From Loktanella atrilutea (GTDB lineage: Bacteria; Pseudomonadota; Alphaproteobacteria; Rhodobacterales; Rhodobacteraceae), in NCBI RefSeq assembly GCF_900128995.1, contig NZ_FQUE01000005.1, positions 124,001 to 188,000 of the forward strand: a stretch of 64,000 nt of DNA, given 5' to 3'. The notes under the pieces were generated by a model. That model had not been told where the DNA came from and did no database searches. It saw nothing but the letters and a program-made list of their open reading frames with translations. A program made the translations under genes and the position numbers. Positions 52,647 to 61,351 of this stretch are shown piece by piece (the first letter of the stretch is position 1; each line of letters begins with the position of its first letter).

Positions 52647-55424
52647 CTATTCTGCGGCGGTCTTGTCGGTGGCCTTGTCAGCGATCTTCTTTCTGGATGC
52701 GGGTTGCTGTTGCGGCATCAGCGCGGCAAGCGCCTCTTGCGTGAAGACGCGCAGGCCCAGATCGGCGCGGTAGCCGTGGATCTCGTTCACGTCGAGGGCG
52801 CGCATGAAGGCGAGGATTTCCGAACTGATGACCTGCCCCGGCACGAGGATCGGGAAACCGGGCGGATAGGGGATGATGAAGCTGGCCGAGACGACCTCCC
52901 TGCCCGCCTCCAGCGCCTGCTTCAGTGACCCGTCGAGGTCCATGTAGTCGCATTTGCTTTCGTCATAGGCGAGGTAGTAGGCCGTGCGGATGTCGCCTTC
53001 GGAGGTCACGTCGTCGGCGCGGAAGGCATCGTGGAAACGGCTGAAATCCGGCAGCGGCGGGTAGTTCTGCGTCAGGTTCGCGACGCGACGCTCGAACCCC
53101 AGACGTTCCATCTTGGACGCATCGTCCAGCAGGTCGTCGAGGGAGCGTGCGATTTCCACCAGCACCTCGATCAGATAGGCGACGGAGGACCGCGTGGTGC
53201 CGATGTTGGTCATGAACAGGACGGAGTTGCGGGACGTCTTGTTGATCTGGATGCCGTAGCGGTCCATCAGGATCCGGGTCTTGAAGGTATCGCCGTCCCA
53301 GCCGGTGCCGCCCACGGCCAGCGTCACGCGCGTCGCGTCGAGGACGAATTCGTCGTCCTCCCAGGCTTCCAGCATGTCGATCCAGCCGCGGTCCTCGTCG
53401 TAGTAGCTCTCGGTGCCAGAGGCACGGTATTCCGACGGGATCATTTCGGCGAGGCTGAGGACCTTGAAGTATTTCTTCAGCAGCGGATGACTGGCGATGG
53501 CGCGCCGCATCGACATCGCGGCCTCAAGCTGTCTTTGAACGAATTCAAAGCCTTCCAGTTCGACCTGCCGGCGGCCCACGTCAAGCGATGCGATGATCTG
53601 GTAGTTGGGCGAGGTCGAGGTGTGGGTCATGTAGGCTTCGTGGAAGGCCTGCTCCACCTCGCCCTTGAAGTCCTGATCGTTGACATGGATCATCGACCCC
53701 TGCCGCAGGGACGTGAGTGTCTTGTGGGTGGACTGCGTGGCATAGACGCGGATCCGCGCGGTCGGCGGGGCGATCAGGCGGGTGTCGAGCAATGTCTTTG
53801 TATCGGCCCCTTTCAGCATCTTCTGCTGGGCATCAAAGGCCTTGGCGTGGTCGTCGGTCTTGAACCGCGCCCGCATCTTGTTGGCGGTGCGCATCGCCGT
53901 GCGCTTGCGGTAGGTCGGGTTGAACCGGGCGAAGGCGAACCACGCCTCGTCCCAGAGGAAGATCAGGTCGGGCTTGATCGCCAGACATTCCTCCATCACC
54001 CGTTCGACATTGTAGACGATGCCGTCGAAGGTGCAGTTGGTCAGCAAGAGCATCCGCACACGATCGAGCTTGCCCGCGGCCTTGAGGTCGAGCAGCTGCT
54101 GCTTGATCTCGCGCAGGGGCACCGCGCCATACATCGAGTATTCGTTCAGCGGATAGCTGTCGAGGTAGCAGACCTGCGCGCCCGCCAGCACCATGCCGTA
54201 GTGGTGCGACTTGTGGCAGTCGCGGTCGACCAGCACGATATCCCCCGGCCTGACAAGGGCTTGCACGACGATCTTGTTGCAGGTCGAGGTGCCGTTGGTG
54301 GCAAAGAACGTCTGTTTCGACCCGAAGGCCCGAGAGGCGAGTTCCTGTGCCTCCTTGATTGGCCCGTGGGGTTCCAGCAGGCTGTCCAGCCCGCCCGAGG
54401 TGGCCGAGGTTTCGGCCAGAAAGATGTTGGGCCCGTAGAAGGCGCCCATGTCCTGAATCCAGTGCGACCGGGTGATCGACTTGCCGCGGCTGATCGGCAT
54501 GGCGTGAAAGACGCCCGTCGGCTGCTTGGAATATTCCACCAGCGCCGTGAAGAACGGCGTCTTGTAGCGCGCCTGCACGCCCCGCAGGATGTTCAGGTGC
54601 AGTTCCATGAAGTCTTCCTGATTGTAGAAGACCCGGCGGCAGACGCCCAGTTCCGTGCCGGCGATATCCTCGACCGACCGTTCGGTGACGAGGTAGGCGT
54701 CCAGTTCCGGGCGCACGTCGTCGATCAGGCGGCACAGGGCGGGGCCGAAATCCTTGGATTCCAGATCCTTCAGCTTTTCGGTCCCGGCAATGCCTTCGAG
54801 GAATCGGGCCAGGATCGGATGGTGCGAGCGCGAGCGCAGGGTCACGCCCGGCCGCACCACGATGGCCTGGATGTTGTGGTTGAACAGCACCGCGATCAGC
54901 GCGTCCTCGACCGAAGGCACGACAAGCGCTTCGTAGACGAAGGGGTCTTCGGCCCGACGCATGGCGTGGACGTTGGATTTCAGCCAGTGCTCCTGCGCGT
55001 CGCTGACCTCGTCGACGATCAGCACCTCGAAATAGGGCTTGGTCAGGGCGCGGACCTCGGGGCTCAGCAGCGCCTCGTCGTCATGCTCCTCGCGGTCGTC
55101 GCTGTCGTGGTCCAGCGGAATGTGGCGGCGACGATAGGCCCCCGTCGACAGGGCGCGCGCCGTGCGGTGCACGCTGTAGGACAGTTCGGTAAAGCTGTTG
55201 TGCTCGAACTGGCGACGCATGTGGGCGAAGACCTGCATGCCCGGGAACGCCCAGTACCCTTCGATCTCGGCCAGCCCTTCGAAAAGCTCGGAGGCCTGGC
55301 TGCGCAGGGTCGGGCTGATCCGGGCCGGCGCCTCGCGCGACAGCTGCGCCGTGACCTCGCGCAGCTCGCTCCACCGGTCGGCACGCAGCTGGGTTGCGGA
55401 ATAGTAGTCGGTCACGGAATGCAT
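52647..55424 (-). CDS. PLP-dependent Orn/Lys/Arg decarboxylase-family protein (large form)
   Basis: 925 residues, fold-type I, larger than E. coli LdcC/AdiA (about 715-755). About 130 extra N-terminal residues precede a response-regulator-like wing (YFEVLIVDEVSDAQEHWLKS). The PLP domain has FATNGTSTCNKIVVQAL, DRDCHKSHHYGMVLAGAQV, LIFLWDEAWFAFARF and the Schiff-base lysine K568 in ATQSTHKTLTSLRQGS. A C-terminal domain contains SFIIPYPPGFPILVPG. A basic amino acid is the expected substrate and a polyamine-like amine the product. It lies 84 bases after the nitrilase gene, with a hairpin between, and 14 before the ATP-grasp gene. Confidence 0.87.
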   Translation of the reverse strand: MHSVTDYYSATQLRADRWSELREVTAQLSREAPARISPTLRSQASELFEGLAEIEGYWAFPGMQVFAHMRRQFEHNSFTELSYSVHRTARALSTGAYRRRHIPLDHDSDDREEHDDEALLSPEVRALTKPYFEVLIVDEVSDAQEHWLKSNVHAMRRAEDPFVYEALVVPSVEDALIAVLFNHNIQAIVVRPGVTLRSRSHHPILARFLEGIAGTEKLKDLESKDFGPALCRLIDDVRPELDAYLVTERSVEDIAGTELGVCRRVFYNQEDFMELHLNILRGVQARYKTPFFTALVEYSKQPTGVFHAMPISRGKSITRSHWIQDMGAFYGPNIFLAETSATSGGLDSLLEPHGPIKEAQELASRAFGSKQTFFATNGTSTCNKIVVQALVRPGDIVLVDRDCHKSHHYGMVLAGAQVCYLDSYPLNEYSMYGAVPLREIKQQLLDLKAAGKLDRVRMLLLTNCTFDGIVYNVERVMEECLAIKPDLIFLWDEAWFAFARFNPTYRKRTAMRTANKMRARFKTDDHAKAFDAQQKMLKGADTKTLLDTRLIAPPTARIRVYATQSTHKTLTSLRQGSMIHVNDQDFKGEVEQAFHEAYMTHTSTSPNYQIIASLDVGRRQVELEGFEFVQRQLEAAMSMRRAIASHPLLKKYFKVLSLAEMIPSEYRASGTESYYDEDRGWIDMLEAWEDDEFVLDATRVTLAVGGTGWDGDTFKTRILMDRYGIQINKTSRNSVLFMTNIGTTRSSVAYLIEVLVEIARSLDDLLDDASKMERLGFERRVANLTQNYPPLPDFSRFHDAFRADDVTSEGDIRTAYYLAYDESKCDYMDLDGSLKQALEAGREVVSASFIIPYPPGFPILVPGQVISSEILAFMRALDVNEIHGYRADLGLRVFTQEALAALMPQQQPASRKKIADKATDKTAAE

Positions 55425-55467
55425 AGCGGTCGTTCCTCGTCATGGTCTGGCGGGACACCGTGTCGGA

Positions 55468-55496
55468 CCTGCGGCCCGGCGCTTGCCGGCCGCAGG
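55468..55496 (-). other. Hairpin between the nitrilase and decarboxylase genes
   Basis: Stem CCTGCGGCC/GGCCGCAGG around an 11-base loop, 12 bases after the nitrilase stop. It has no U-tract, so read-through or mRNA processing is more likely than full termination. Confidence 0.5.
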
Positions 55497-55508
55497 CAAG
55501 GTGGTGCG

Positions 55509-56480
55509 TCAGCTTCCGCCAGTGTGGGGGACAGCCGCCGCGCCTGCAACACCTAGTGCGGGTGTTTTGTACTCGACCCCGATTTCCGCCTCGGCCGGCA
55601 CCTCTACATGCAGGCCGGCCCGGGTTCCCTGATGCGGGATTTCCAGCGGCCCCAGCGTGTTGAGGAACGAATCGACGCCGCTGGCGCGGTCGTAGACGCT
55701 GAAGTCGACGTCCCGGTCGCGGAAGGATTTCAGGACCTGCCCCAGCCCCTTCAGCCCCGTCTCGCGCTGGCGGCGCACCATGTCGAGGTCGACCTCGATG
55801 GGGAACATGTCCTCCTGCCCGCCCGACTGATGCAGCACCATCGACGTGGGATCGACCACGCAGGACTTGCCGATGCCGCCCGCGCCAAGGCCGTTCACGT
55901 CGATGACGTAGCACTGGAACTGCGCCGCCGTGGCCCGCGCGATGGCCAGTTCCGCGTCGCGGTCGGTGGTGCCGGTCAAGACCGGGTGCAGCAGCACCTC
56001 CACCCCCTGCGCGGTCAGCTGGCGCGTCGTTTCGGGGAACCAGATGTCATAGCAGATCGACAGGCCGAAGCGGCCCACGTCCGGCACGTCGAAGACGCAG
56101 AACTCGGTGCCCGCGCTGATGCCCGCCTCGTAGGGCCGAAACGGAAACATCTTGGCGTAGCGCTTCACTATATTGCCGTCCGGGTCGATCACGACCGCGG
56201 TGTTCAGGATGCGTCCGTCGGGCGCGCGCAGGAACATCGATCCGGGGATCAGCCAGACGCGGTGCTTGCGCGCCGCCTCGCAGAAGCGGTCCAGCGTCTC
56301 GTTCTGCGGCTCCATCGCGAACTTGTCGAGCGGACCATAGGGCGCGAGTTCGGAAAACAGCACCATCTGCGTCCAGGGAAAACGCGCCATCAGCACGTCG
56401 AGGCGCTGCAGCATGCCGTCGACATTGGGTTGCAGGGCATTGACGTACATCTGCACGCCGGCGATCGCGAAGGGGGTCAT
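55509..56480 (-). CDS. Nitrilase-superfamily C-N hydrolase
   Basis: 323-residue amidohydrolase with the full Glu-Lys-Cys triad: E44 (VLFSELAPYGP), K110 (RYAKMFPFRPY) and C143 (GLSICYDIWFPETTR). Members hydrolyse amides, nitriles or N-carbamoyl amines; N-carbamoylputrescine amidase and omega-amidase are relatives. A C-terminal extension beyond about residue 265 is variable. It opens the gene array with the PLP decarboxylase, ATP-grasp ligase and C45 enzyme, so an amide or carbamoyl derivative of a basic amine is a plausible substrate. The upstream 191 bases to gabT contain dispersed repeat D. Confidence 0.85.
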   Translation of the reverse strand: MTPFAIAGVQMYVNALQPNVDGMLQRLDVLMARFPWTQMVLFSELAPYGPLDKFAMEPQNETLDRFCEAARKHRVWLIPGSMFLRAPDGRILNTAVVIDPDGNIVKRYAKMFPFRPYEAGISAGTEFCVFDVPDVGRFGLSICYDIWFPETTRQLTAQGVEVLLHPVLTGTTDRDAELAIARATAAQFQCYVIDVNGLGAGGIGKSCVVDPTSMVLHQSGGQEDMFPIEVDLDMVRRQRETGLKGLGQVLKSFRDRDVDFSVYDRASGVDSFLNTLGPLEIPHQGTRAGLHVEVPAEAEIGVEYKTPALGVAGAAAVPHTGGS

Positions 56481-56581
56481 TCCGGGTCTACTTCTGATAT
56501 GTGACGCGACGGGCGCGCTTGACCGTCATCTAGCACGCAAGCAGCCGAAAGGGAAACGGACGCCACGGCAACCCGCGGCGT

Positions 56582-56661
56582 CCCCTTCTTCTCGTCGGAA
56601 ATACCTCGGGGGTGTGGGGGCAGCGCCCCCACCGGATCGGCCCGGCTCGCCGGGCCGATCC
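56582..56661. repeat. Dispersed hairpin repeat, copy D
   Basis: CCCCTTCTTCTCGTCGGAAA, TACCTCGGGGGTGT, hairpin GGGGGC-AGC-GCCCCC (56617-56631), then GATCGGCCCGGC-TC-GCCGGGCCGATC (56636-56661). It lies between gabT and the nitrilase gene. Confidence 0.75.
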
Positions 56662-56671
56662 GCCATGGCTG

Positions 56672-58078
56672 TCACGCCGCCTGCTGCTCGGCCACCGCCG
56701 CGGCCAGCGCCGCTTCGAAGATCGCCAGACCTTCGTCGATCACCGCATCGGACGCCGTCAGCGGCACCATGATGCGCAGGGCGTTGCCGTGCAGGCCGCA
56801 GGACAGCAGGATCAGACCGCGCTTCAGCGCGTGCGCCACGACGCGCTTCGTCAGGTCCGCATCCGGCGCGGCGGTATTGAAGTTGCTGACGAATTCGACA
56901 GCCACCATGCCGCCCAGACCGCGGATGTCCCACATCCGGTAGGGGGCCGCCCGGGCGCCGATCTCGGCGAACTTCGCCTTGAAGTGCTCGCCGATGCGGG
57001 TGGACCGCTCCAGCAGACCCTCCTCCTCGATCACGTCGATGGCGGCGAGTGCGGCCGCACAGGCGACGGGGTTGCCGCCATAGGTGCCACCCAGACCCCC
57101 GGGAATCATCGCGTCCATGATGTCGGCGCGACCGATCACGCCAGCGATGGGATAGCCGCCCGCCATCGACTTCGCCACGGTGATCAGGTCCGGTACGACG
57201 CCGGAATGTTCGACGGCGAACCACTTGCCGGTCCGGCCGAAACCGGCCTGAATCTCGTCCGCGATCAGCAGGATGCCGTGCATGTCGCAGAGCGCACGCA
57301 AGGCCTGCAGCATCTCGAAGGGCACGGGGGTGTAGCCGCCTTCGCCCAGCACCGGCTCGATGATGATGGCGGCGATGCGTTCGGGCTGGGCGTCGGTCAG
57401 CATCAGGTTGTTCAGCGCCGTCAGCGCATCCTGCACGGTGATGCCGTCGCGGGCGTTCGGAAAGGGCGCGCGGAAGATGTCCGCGGGGAACGGGCCCACG
57501 TCCTTCTTGTAGGGGCTGATCTTGCCGGTCAGGCCCAGCGTCAGCAGGGTGCGGCCGTGGTAGCTGCCGGTAAAGGCGATGACACCGGTGCGACCGGTCG
57601 CGGCACGGGCAATCTTCACCGCATTCTCGACCGCCTCTGCGCCGGTGGTGACCAGCAGCGTCTTCTTGGCGTGCTCGCCGGGGGCCAGTGCGTTCAGACG
57701 CTCTGCCAGTGCCACGTAAGGTTCGTATTGCACGACCTGAAAGGACGTGTGGGTATAGAGGTCTTCCTGCGCCTTGGCGGCGGCGATGACCTTGGGGTGA
57801 CGGTGACCGGTGTTCAGCACCGCGATGCCGCCGACGAAGTCAATGTAGCGGTTGCCCTCCACGTCCCACAGCTCTGCATTTTCGGCGTAGCTGGCGAAGA
57901 CCGGTGCGGCAGAGGCGACGCCGCGGGGCACGGCCGCCTCGCGCCGCTTCAGCAGGGCGGCGTTCGACTGCGCCTCGACCGGCAGGTCAGGCACGACGGT
58001 CAGCGGCGTCCGCGTGGCGGCCTGTGCGGCCGTGGCGGGTTTCATCTTGGTCTTGCTGGGTGTGGGTTTGTTGGTCAT
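56672..58078 (-). CDS. gabT: 4-aminobutyrate/omega-amino aminotransferase (class III)
   Basis: 468-residue PLP transaminase that moves the terminal amino group of GABA or related omega-amines to 2-oxoglutarate. Motifs: [37 protein letters not shown], the Asp in [15 protein letters not shown], and Schiff-base K303 in [15 protein letters not shown] low-complexity N-terminal extension of about 40 residues ([20 protein letters not shown]) precedes the conserved start. It is divergent from the XRE-cupin regulator and upstream of the amine-processing array on the same strand, which fits polyamine or GABA catabolism. Confidence 0.92.
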   Translation of the reverse strand: MTNKPTPSKTKMKPATAAQAATRTPLTVVPDLPVEAQSNAALLKRREAAVPRGVASAAPVFASYAENAELWDVEGNRYIDFVGGIAVLNTGHRHPKVIAAAKAQEDLYTHTSFQVVQYEPYVALAERLNALAPGEHAKKTLLVTTGAEAVENAVKIARAATGRTGVIAFTGSYHGRTLLTLGLTGKISPYKKDVGPFPADIFRAPFPNARDGITVQDALTALNNLMLTDAQPERIAAIIIEPVLGEGGYTPVPFEMLQALRALCDMHGILLIADEIQAGFGRTGKWFAVEHSGVVPDLITVAKSMAGGYPIAGVIGRADIMDAMIPGGLGGTYGGNPVACAAALAAIDVIEEEGLLERSTRIGEHFKAKFAEIGARAAPYRMWDIRGLGGMVAVEFVSNFNTAAPDADLTKRVVAHALKRGLILLSCGLHGNALRIMVPLTASDAVIDEGLAIFEAALAAAVAEQQAA

Positions 58079-58136
58079 GCGCGCCGTCCTTTGCGAGCCA
58101 GAGGTGTCTAGAATCCTAGTGCTGCCTGTTTAATAT

Positions 58137-58155
58137 AATTGCCAGACCGGCAATT
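58137..58155. promoter_or_regulatory. Palindromic operator between gabT and the XRE-cupin regulator
   Basis: AATTGCCAGACCGGCAATT is a 19-bp inverted repeat (AATTGCC/GGCAATT). The half-motif CAGACCGGC inside it (58143-58151) recurs at 58243-58251, exactly 100 bases away. It is the likely binding site of the divergent regulator. Confidence 0.55.
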
Positions 58156-58286
58156 CGTTCCATTTTGCGTCACGAATGGTCTGGAAGCGACCCCGCGCCG
58201 TTTTCGCTTGATCACCGCAGGACATCGTTGCCTAAATGCCGTCAGACCGGCGACGCCGTCGCGGTCGCGCGTGGAGGGAGGCCCTT

Positions 58287-58853
58287 TTGGACATCGGTGA
58301 ACGGTTGCGGACCCTGCGCGAACGGCACGGTCTGTCCCAGCGCGAACTGGCGGCCCGCGCAGGGCTGACCAACGGCACGATCAGCCTGATCGAGAAGAAC
58401 AGGACCTCGCCCTCCGTCGCGTCGCTGAAGTCGTTGCTGGACGCGATCCCGATCAGCATGGCAGAGTTCTTCACTCCGCCGGACCCGGCCCCGGCCGAAG
58501 CGCCCCGCTTCTTTTTCAAGGCGGACCAGTTCCACGAGATCGCGCCACAGGACGCCGATCCGCGCCCGCACGTGTCCCTGCGCCAGCTGGGCCGGGCGGC
58601 GGAACACGCGCTGCAGCTGCTGCACGAGACCTATCCGCCGGGTGCCGATACCGGTCCCGAATTGCTGAGCCACGCAGGCGAGGAAGCGGGCATCGTCGTG
58701 ACCGGCGAAATCGAGGTGACCGTCGACGGCGCGGTGGCGGTGCTGGCGGCGGGCGACGGCTATATCTTCGACAGCCGCCTGCCGCACCGGTTCCGCAATC
58801 CGGGCGATGCGGTCTGCGAGGTGATCAGCGCCTGCACGCCGCCGAGCTTCTAG
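58287..58853 (+). CDS. XRE-family regulator with cupin domain (PuuR-like)
   Basis: 188 residues from a TTG start at 58287, behind a strong SD (GGAGGGAGG, 58273-58281). The helix-turn-helix is RLRTLRERHGLSQRELAARA, followed by GLTNGTISLIEKNRTSPSVA. A cupin sensor domain covers about residues 80-185 (EEAGIVVTGEIEVTVDGA, GYIFDSRLPHRFRN). The family includes PuuR, the putrescine-responsive repressor. An in-frame ATG at 58236 would add 17 Arg-rich residues but would place an operator-like box inside the gene, so I prefer TTG. It likely regulates gabT and itself. Confidence 0.85.
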   Translation: MDIGERLRTLRERHGLSQRELAARAGLTNGTISLIEKNRTSPSVASLKSLLDAIPISMAEFFTPPDPAPAEAPRFFFKADQFHEIAPQDADPRPHVSLRQLGRAAEHALQLLHETYPPGADTGPELLSHAGEEAGIVVTGEIEVTVDGAVAVLAAGDGYIFDSRLPHRFRNPGDAVCEVISACTPPSF

Positions 58854-58856
58854 CGG

Positions 58857-59279
58857 TCAGTGGTCGCAGATCCGGACCTGCGGATCGAGTTTGACGTAGT
58901 CCACGGCCTTCATCTTGTGGATCTTGGTCGGCGGAATGTACTGCCATTTCGCCAGATAGCGCCGCTGCGCCTCGCCCCGCAGATAACGCGCCATCTGCTG
59001 GTTGCCGATCGGCCCCTGGTTCACGTTGGACCCGTGGAACCCGACGGATGCGCCGGGCCCGAGGCAGGCATTGGGCAGCGTCGTGAAGATCACGCAGGCC
59101 GACCGGCAGAAGCCGCGGATTTCGACCCGCCCGCCCCATCTCAGCAGATCGGCGCGGTCGGCCTCGGCACTGATCAGCTGCCCGCCGCCGTCGTCCGTCA
59201 GCACATAGGGCTCTGTCGTGGGCGGCGGCCTGCGGTCCGTGCAAAGCCCCATCTGGCAGGCGATGGCAAACCACAGCAT
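58857..59279 (-). CDS. Small exported protein with ClpP/crotonase-like GxCxSAC motif
   Basis: 140 residues from the ATG at 59279 (AAAGGA 6 bases upstream). A short hydrophobic start (MLWFAIACQMGLC) may be a weak signal or lipobox. The core EIRGFCRSACVIFTTLPNAC followed by GASVGFHGS is the pattern seen in periplasmic COG3904-type proteins of the ClpP/SppA superfamily, with S60 the candidate nucleophile. The following KWQYIPPTKIHKMKAVDYVK is also typical. It is convergent with the XRE-cupin gene. Activity is untested in such proteins. Confidence 0.68.
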   Translation of the reverse strand: MLWFAIACQMGLCTDRRPPPTTEPYVLTDDGGGQLISAEADRADLLRWGGRVEIRGFCRSACVIFTTLPNACLGPGASVGFHGSNVNQGPIGNQQMARYLRGEAQRRYLAKWQYIPPTKIHKMKAVDYVKLDPQVRICDH

Positions 59280-59389
59280 GATAGATCCTTTCAATGATGT
59301 CCGCGATCATCGGCGGCATGCGGCAGCGTCGCAAGACGGCGCGGCGCGGGGTGGCGCAAGGTCGCCGGTCGCGGACCCATGGCGGCGCC

Positions 59390-59446
59390 GGAGCCTCCGG
59401 CGGGCGTTTGCCGGTCAGGTGAACGGGGGCCCCGCGCTATGGGGCC
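59390..59446. repeat. Repeat fragment and hairpin downstream of the acyl-CoA synthetase
   Basis: GGAGCCTCCGGCGGGCGTTT resembles the type 2 repeat core. GGCCCC-GCGCTAT-GGGGCC (59428-59446) may end the acyl-CoA synthetase transcript. The 188-base interval has no gene. Confidence 0.45.
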
Positions 59447-59467
59447 TGATCGAACCGGGATGGGCCG

Positions 59468-61351
59468 TCAGTCGGCCATGTCCCAGGCGGTGGTGAAGTT
59501 GGACAGGACCGTCGCGACCTGATCGCGCGAGGCGGCGCCGGAGATATGGGCGACGAGGCCCAGCTTCTTGTCCTCGGTCACCGAGGCGACGGTGGCCGCG
59601 ACGCCCGCATCTGCCAGCGCCGCATCGAAGACGCGGGTGATCGCCCGGCGGCGCAGTTCGGGCTTGAAGATCTTGCCGACGGCGGTCTTCGGCAACTCGC
59701 CCATGATCTCGAGGTGGCGCGGGTGCGCCGCGCGTTCGTTGATCTTGCCCTTGGCGTAGTCAAGCAGTTCCGCCTCTGTCACCGTGGCGCCGCTGACGAG
59801 TTCGACGTAGGCGCAGGGGATCTCTCCCGCGTGGGCGTCGGGCTGGCCGATCGCACCGGCGAAGGCCACGGCGTCGTGGCCGGCCAGCGCCTCCTCGATC
59901 TCTGCCGGGTCGATGTTATGGCCGCCGCGGATGATCAGATCCTTGGCGCGCCCGGTGATCCAGACGTAGCCGTCGGCGTCGATCCGGCCCAGATCGCCCG
60001 TGCGCAGGAAGGCCGCGGCGTGGTCGTCGTCGGCGTAGAACAGGTTCTTGTTCTTGTCCGGGTCGGTGTAGGTATGGCCGCGGAACACGCCGGGATTGGC
60101 GACGCAGATCTCTCCGATCTCGTCGGTGCCGCAGGCGGTATGCTTTTCCACGTCCATGATCCGCACCCGGGTGTAGGGGAACGGGATGCCGATCGAGCCG
60201 ATCTTCTTGGTGCCCTGCGGCGGGTTGATGGACACGAGGCAGGTCGCCTCGGTCAGGCCATAGCCTTCGCAGATGGTGACGCCGGCCGCTTCCTCGAACC
60301 GGCGGTAGAGTTCCAGCGGCAGCGGGGCGGAGCCGCAGAAGGCGAGCTTCAGCGAGGAGATGTCGGCATCCACCGGGCGCTGCATCAGGGCGGACATGGC
60401 GGTGGGCACGGTGATCATGAACGTCACCTTGTGCCGTTCGATCAGCTTCCAGAAGTTGTCGAAGACCCCTGCCCCGCGGTAGCCCTGCGGCGTCGGGAAG
60501 ACGATATGCGCGCCGGACGACATCGAAGCGCCGAGCGAGACGATGGTGGCGAAGACGTGGAACAGCGGCAGCGGGCAGATCTGCACGTCCTGTTCCGTGA
60601 ACAGCAGTTCGGCCCCCAGCCAGCCGTTGTAAATGATGCCGGAATAGAGGTGCTGGACGACCTTGGGCATCCCCGTGGTGCCGCCGGTGTGGAAATAGGC
60701 GGCGACCCGGTCGGTGGGACTGTCGATGAACTGGAGCGTCCTCGGCTGCTTGCGCACAGCCTTTTCAAAGTCGATGATTTTGGCCTTGTGGTCGGCGGCG
60801 TTCTTGGGCCGGATCCAGGGCACGATCAGCTTTTTCGCACCCGTAAGGTAGCGGTGCAGGTCGACCTCGATCACATGGCTGACGCCGGGGGCCAGCGCCA
60901 CGGCGGCGGCGGCCTTTTGCGCAACGTCGGACTTGGGGAAGGATTTCATCGTGACCAGCACCTTGGCGCCGGTTTCGCGCAGGATGGCGGCGATCTGCGC
61001 CGGTTCCAGCAACGGGTTGATCGGGTTCACGATACCCGCGATCTGGCCGCCGAAATAGGTCAGCACCGCCTCTGTACAGTTCGGCAGCATGTAGGCCACG
61101 ACATCGCCCTCGCGGATCCCGAGGCTGCGGAACAGGTTCGCCGTCTGGGTGGTCCGGTCCAGCGTCTGCTGCCAGGTCAGGGTTTCCGCGGGACTCTTGG
61201 GGCCGGATTCAAGCTGGAAGGTCACGGCGGGCCGGTCCGCAAAGCGGGCGGCGGTGCGGGTCAGCTGCGCGAAGGTCGTGACGGGCATGTCGCGGTCGGC
61301 CCAGCTTGTCGCCTCCAAGGCCTCGGCGTCGGCGCGGCTTGCATATCCCAT
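59468..61351 (-). CDS. AMP-forming acyl-CoA synthetase
   Basis: 627 residues from the ATG at 61351. P-loop AYFHTGGTTGMPKVVQ, EGYGLTEATCLVSINP, the Asp in FLRTGDLGRIDADGYVWITG, hinge RAKDLIIRGGHNIDPAEIEE and catalytic Lys in LPKTAVGKIFKPELRR are all present. A C-terminal extension of about 55 residues (from ITRVFDAALADAGVAATVAS) is additional to the standard fold. The first 45 residues match the acyl-CoA synthetase group common in Rhodobacterales. The chain length of the substrate is not readable. It lies 104 bases after the ABC exporter gene on the same strand. Confidence 0.9.
   Translation of the reverse strand: MGYASRADAEALEATSWADRDMPVTTFAQLTRTAARFADRPAVTFQLESGPKSPAETLTWQQTLDRTTQTANLFRSLGIREGDVVAYMLPNCTEAVLTYFGGQIAGIVNPINPLLEPAQIAAILRETGAKVLVTMKSFPKSDVAQKAAAAVALAPGVSHVIEVDLHRYLTGAKKLIVPWIRPKNAADHKAKIIDFEKAVRKQPRTLQFIDSPTDRVAAYFHTGGTTGMPKVVQHLYSGIIYNGWLGAELLFTEQDVQICPLPLFHVFATIVSLGASMSSGAHIVFPTPQGYRGAGVFDNFWKLIERHKVTFMITVPTAMSALMQRPVDADISSLKLAFCGSAPLPLELYRRFEEAAGVTICEGYGLTEATCLVSINPPQGTKKIGSIGIPFPYTRVRIMDVEKHTACGTDEIGEICVANPGVFRGHTYTDPDKNKNLFYADDDHAAAFLRTGDLGRIDADGYVWITGRAKDLIIRGGHNIDPAEIEEALAGHDAVAFAGAIGQPDAHAGEIPCAYVELVSGATVTEAELLDYAKGKINERAAHPRHLEIMGELPKTAVGKIFKPELRRRAITRVFDAALADAGVAATVASVTEDKKLGLVAHISGAASRDQVATVLSNFTTAWDMAD

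Noticed and set aside
53031-55556. 841-residue plus-strand ORF opposite the decarboxylase
   Set aside because: Antisense shadow rich in Val, Asp, His and Gly with no motif.
58236-58286. ATG start at 58236 for the XRE-cupin regulator
   Set aside because: It would add 17 Arg-rich residues not expected in the family and put an operator-like box in the coding region; TTG at 58287 has a far better Shine-Dalgarno.
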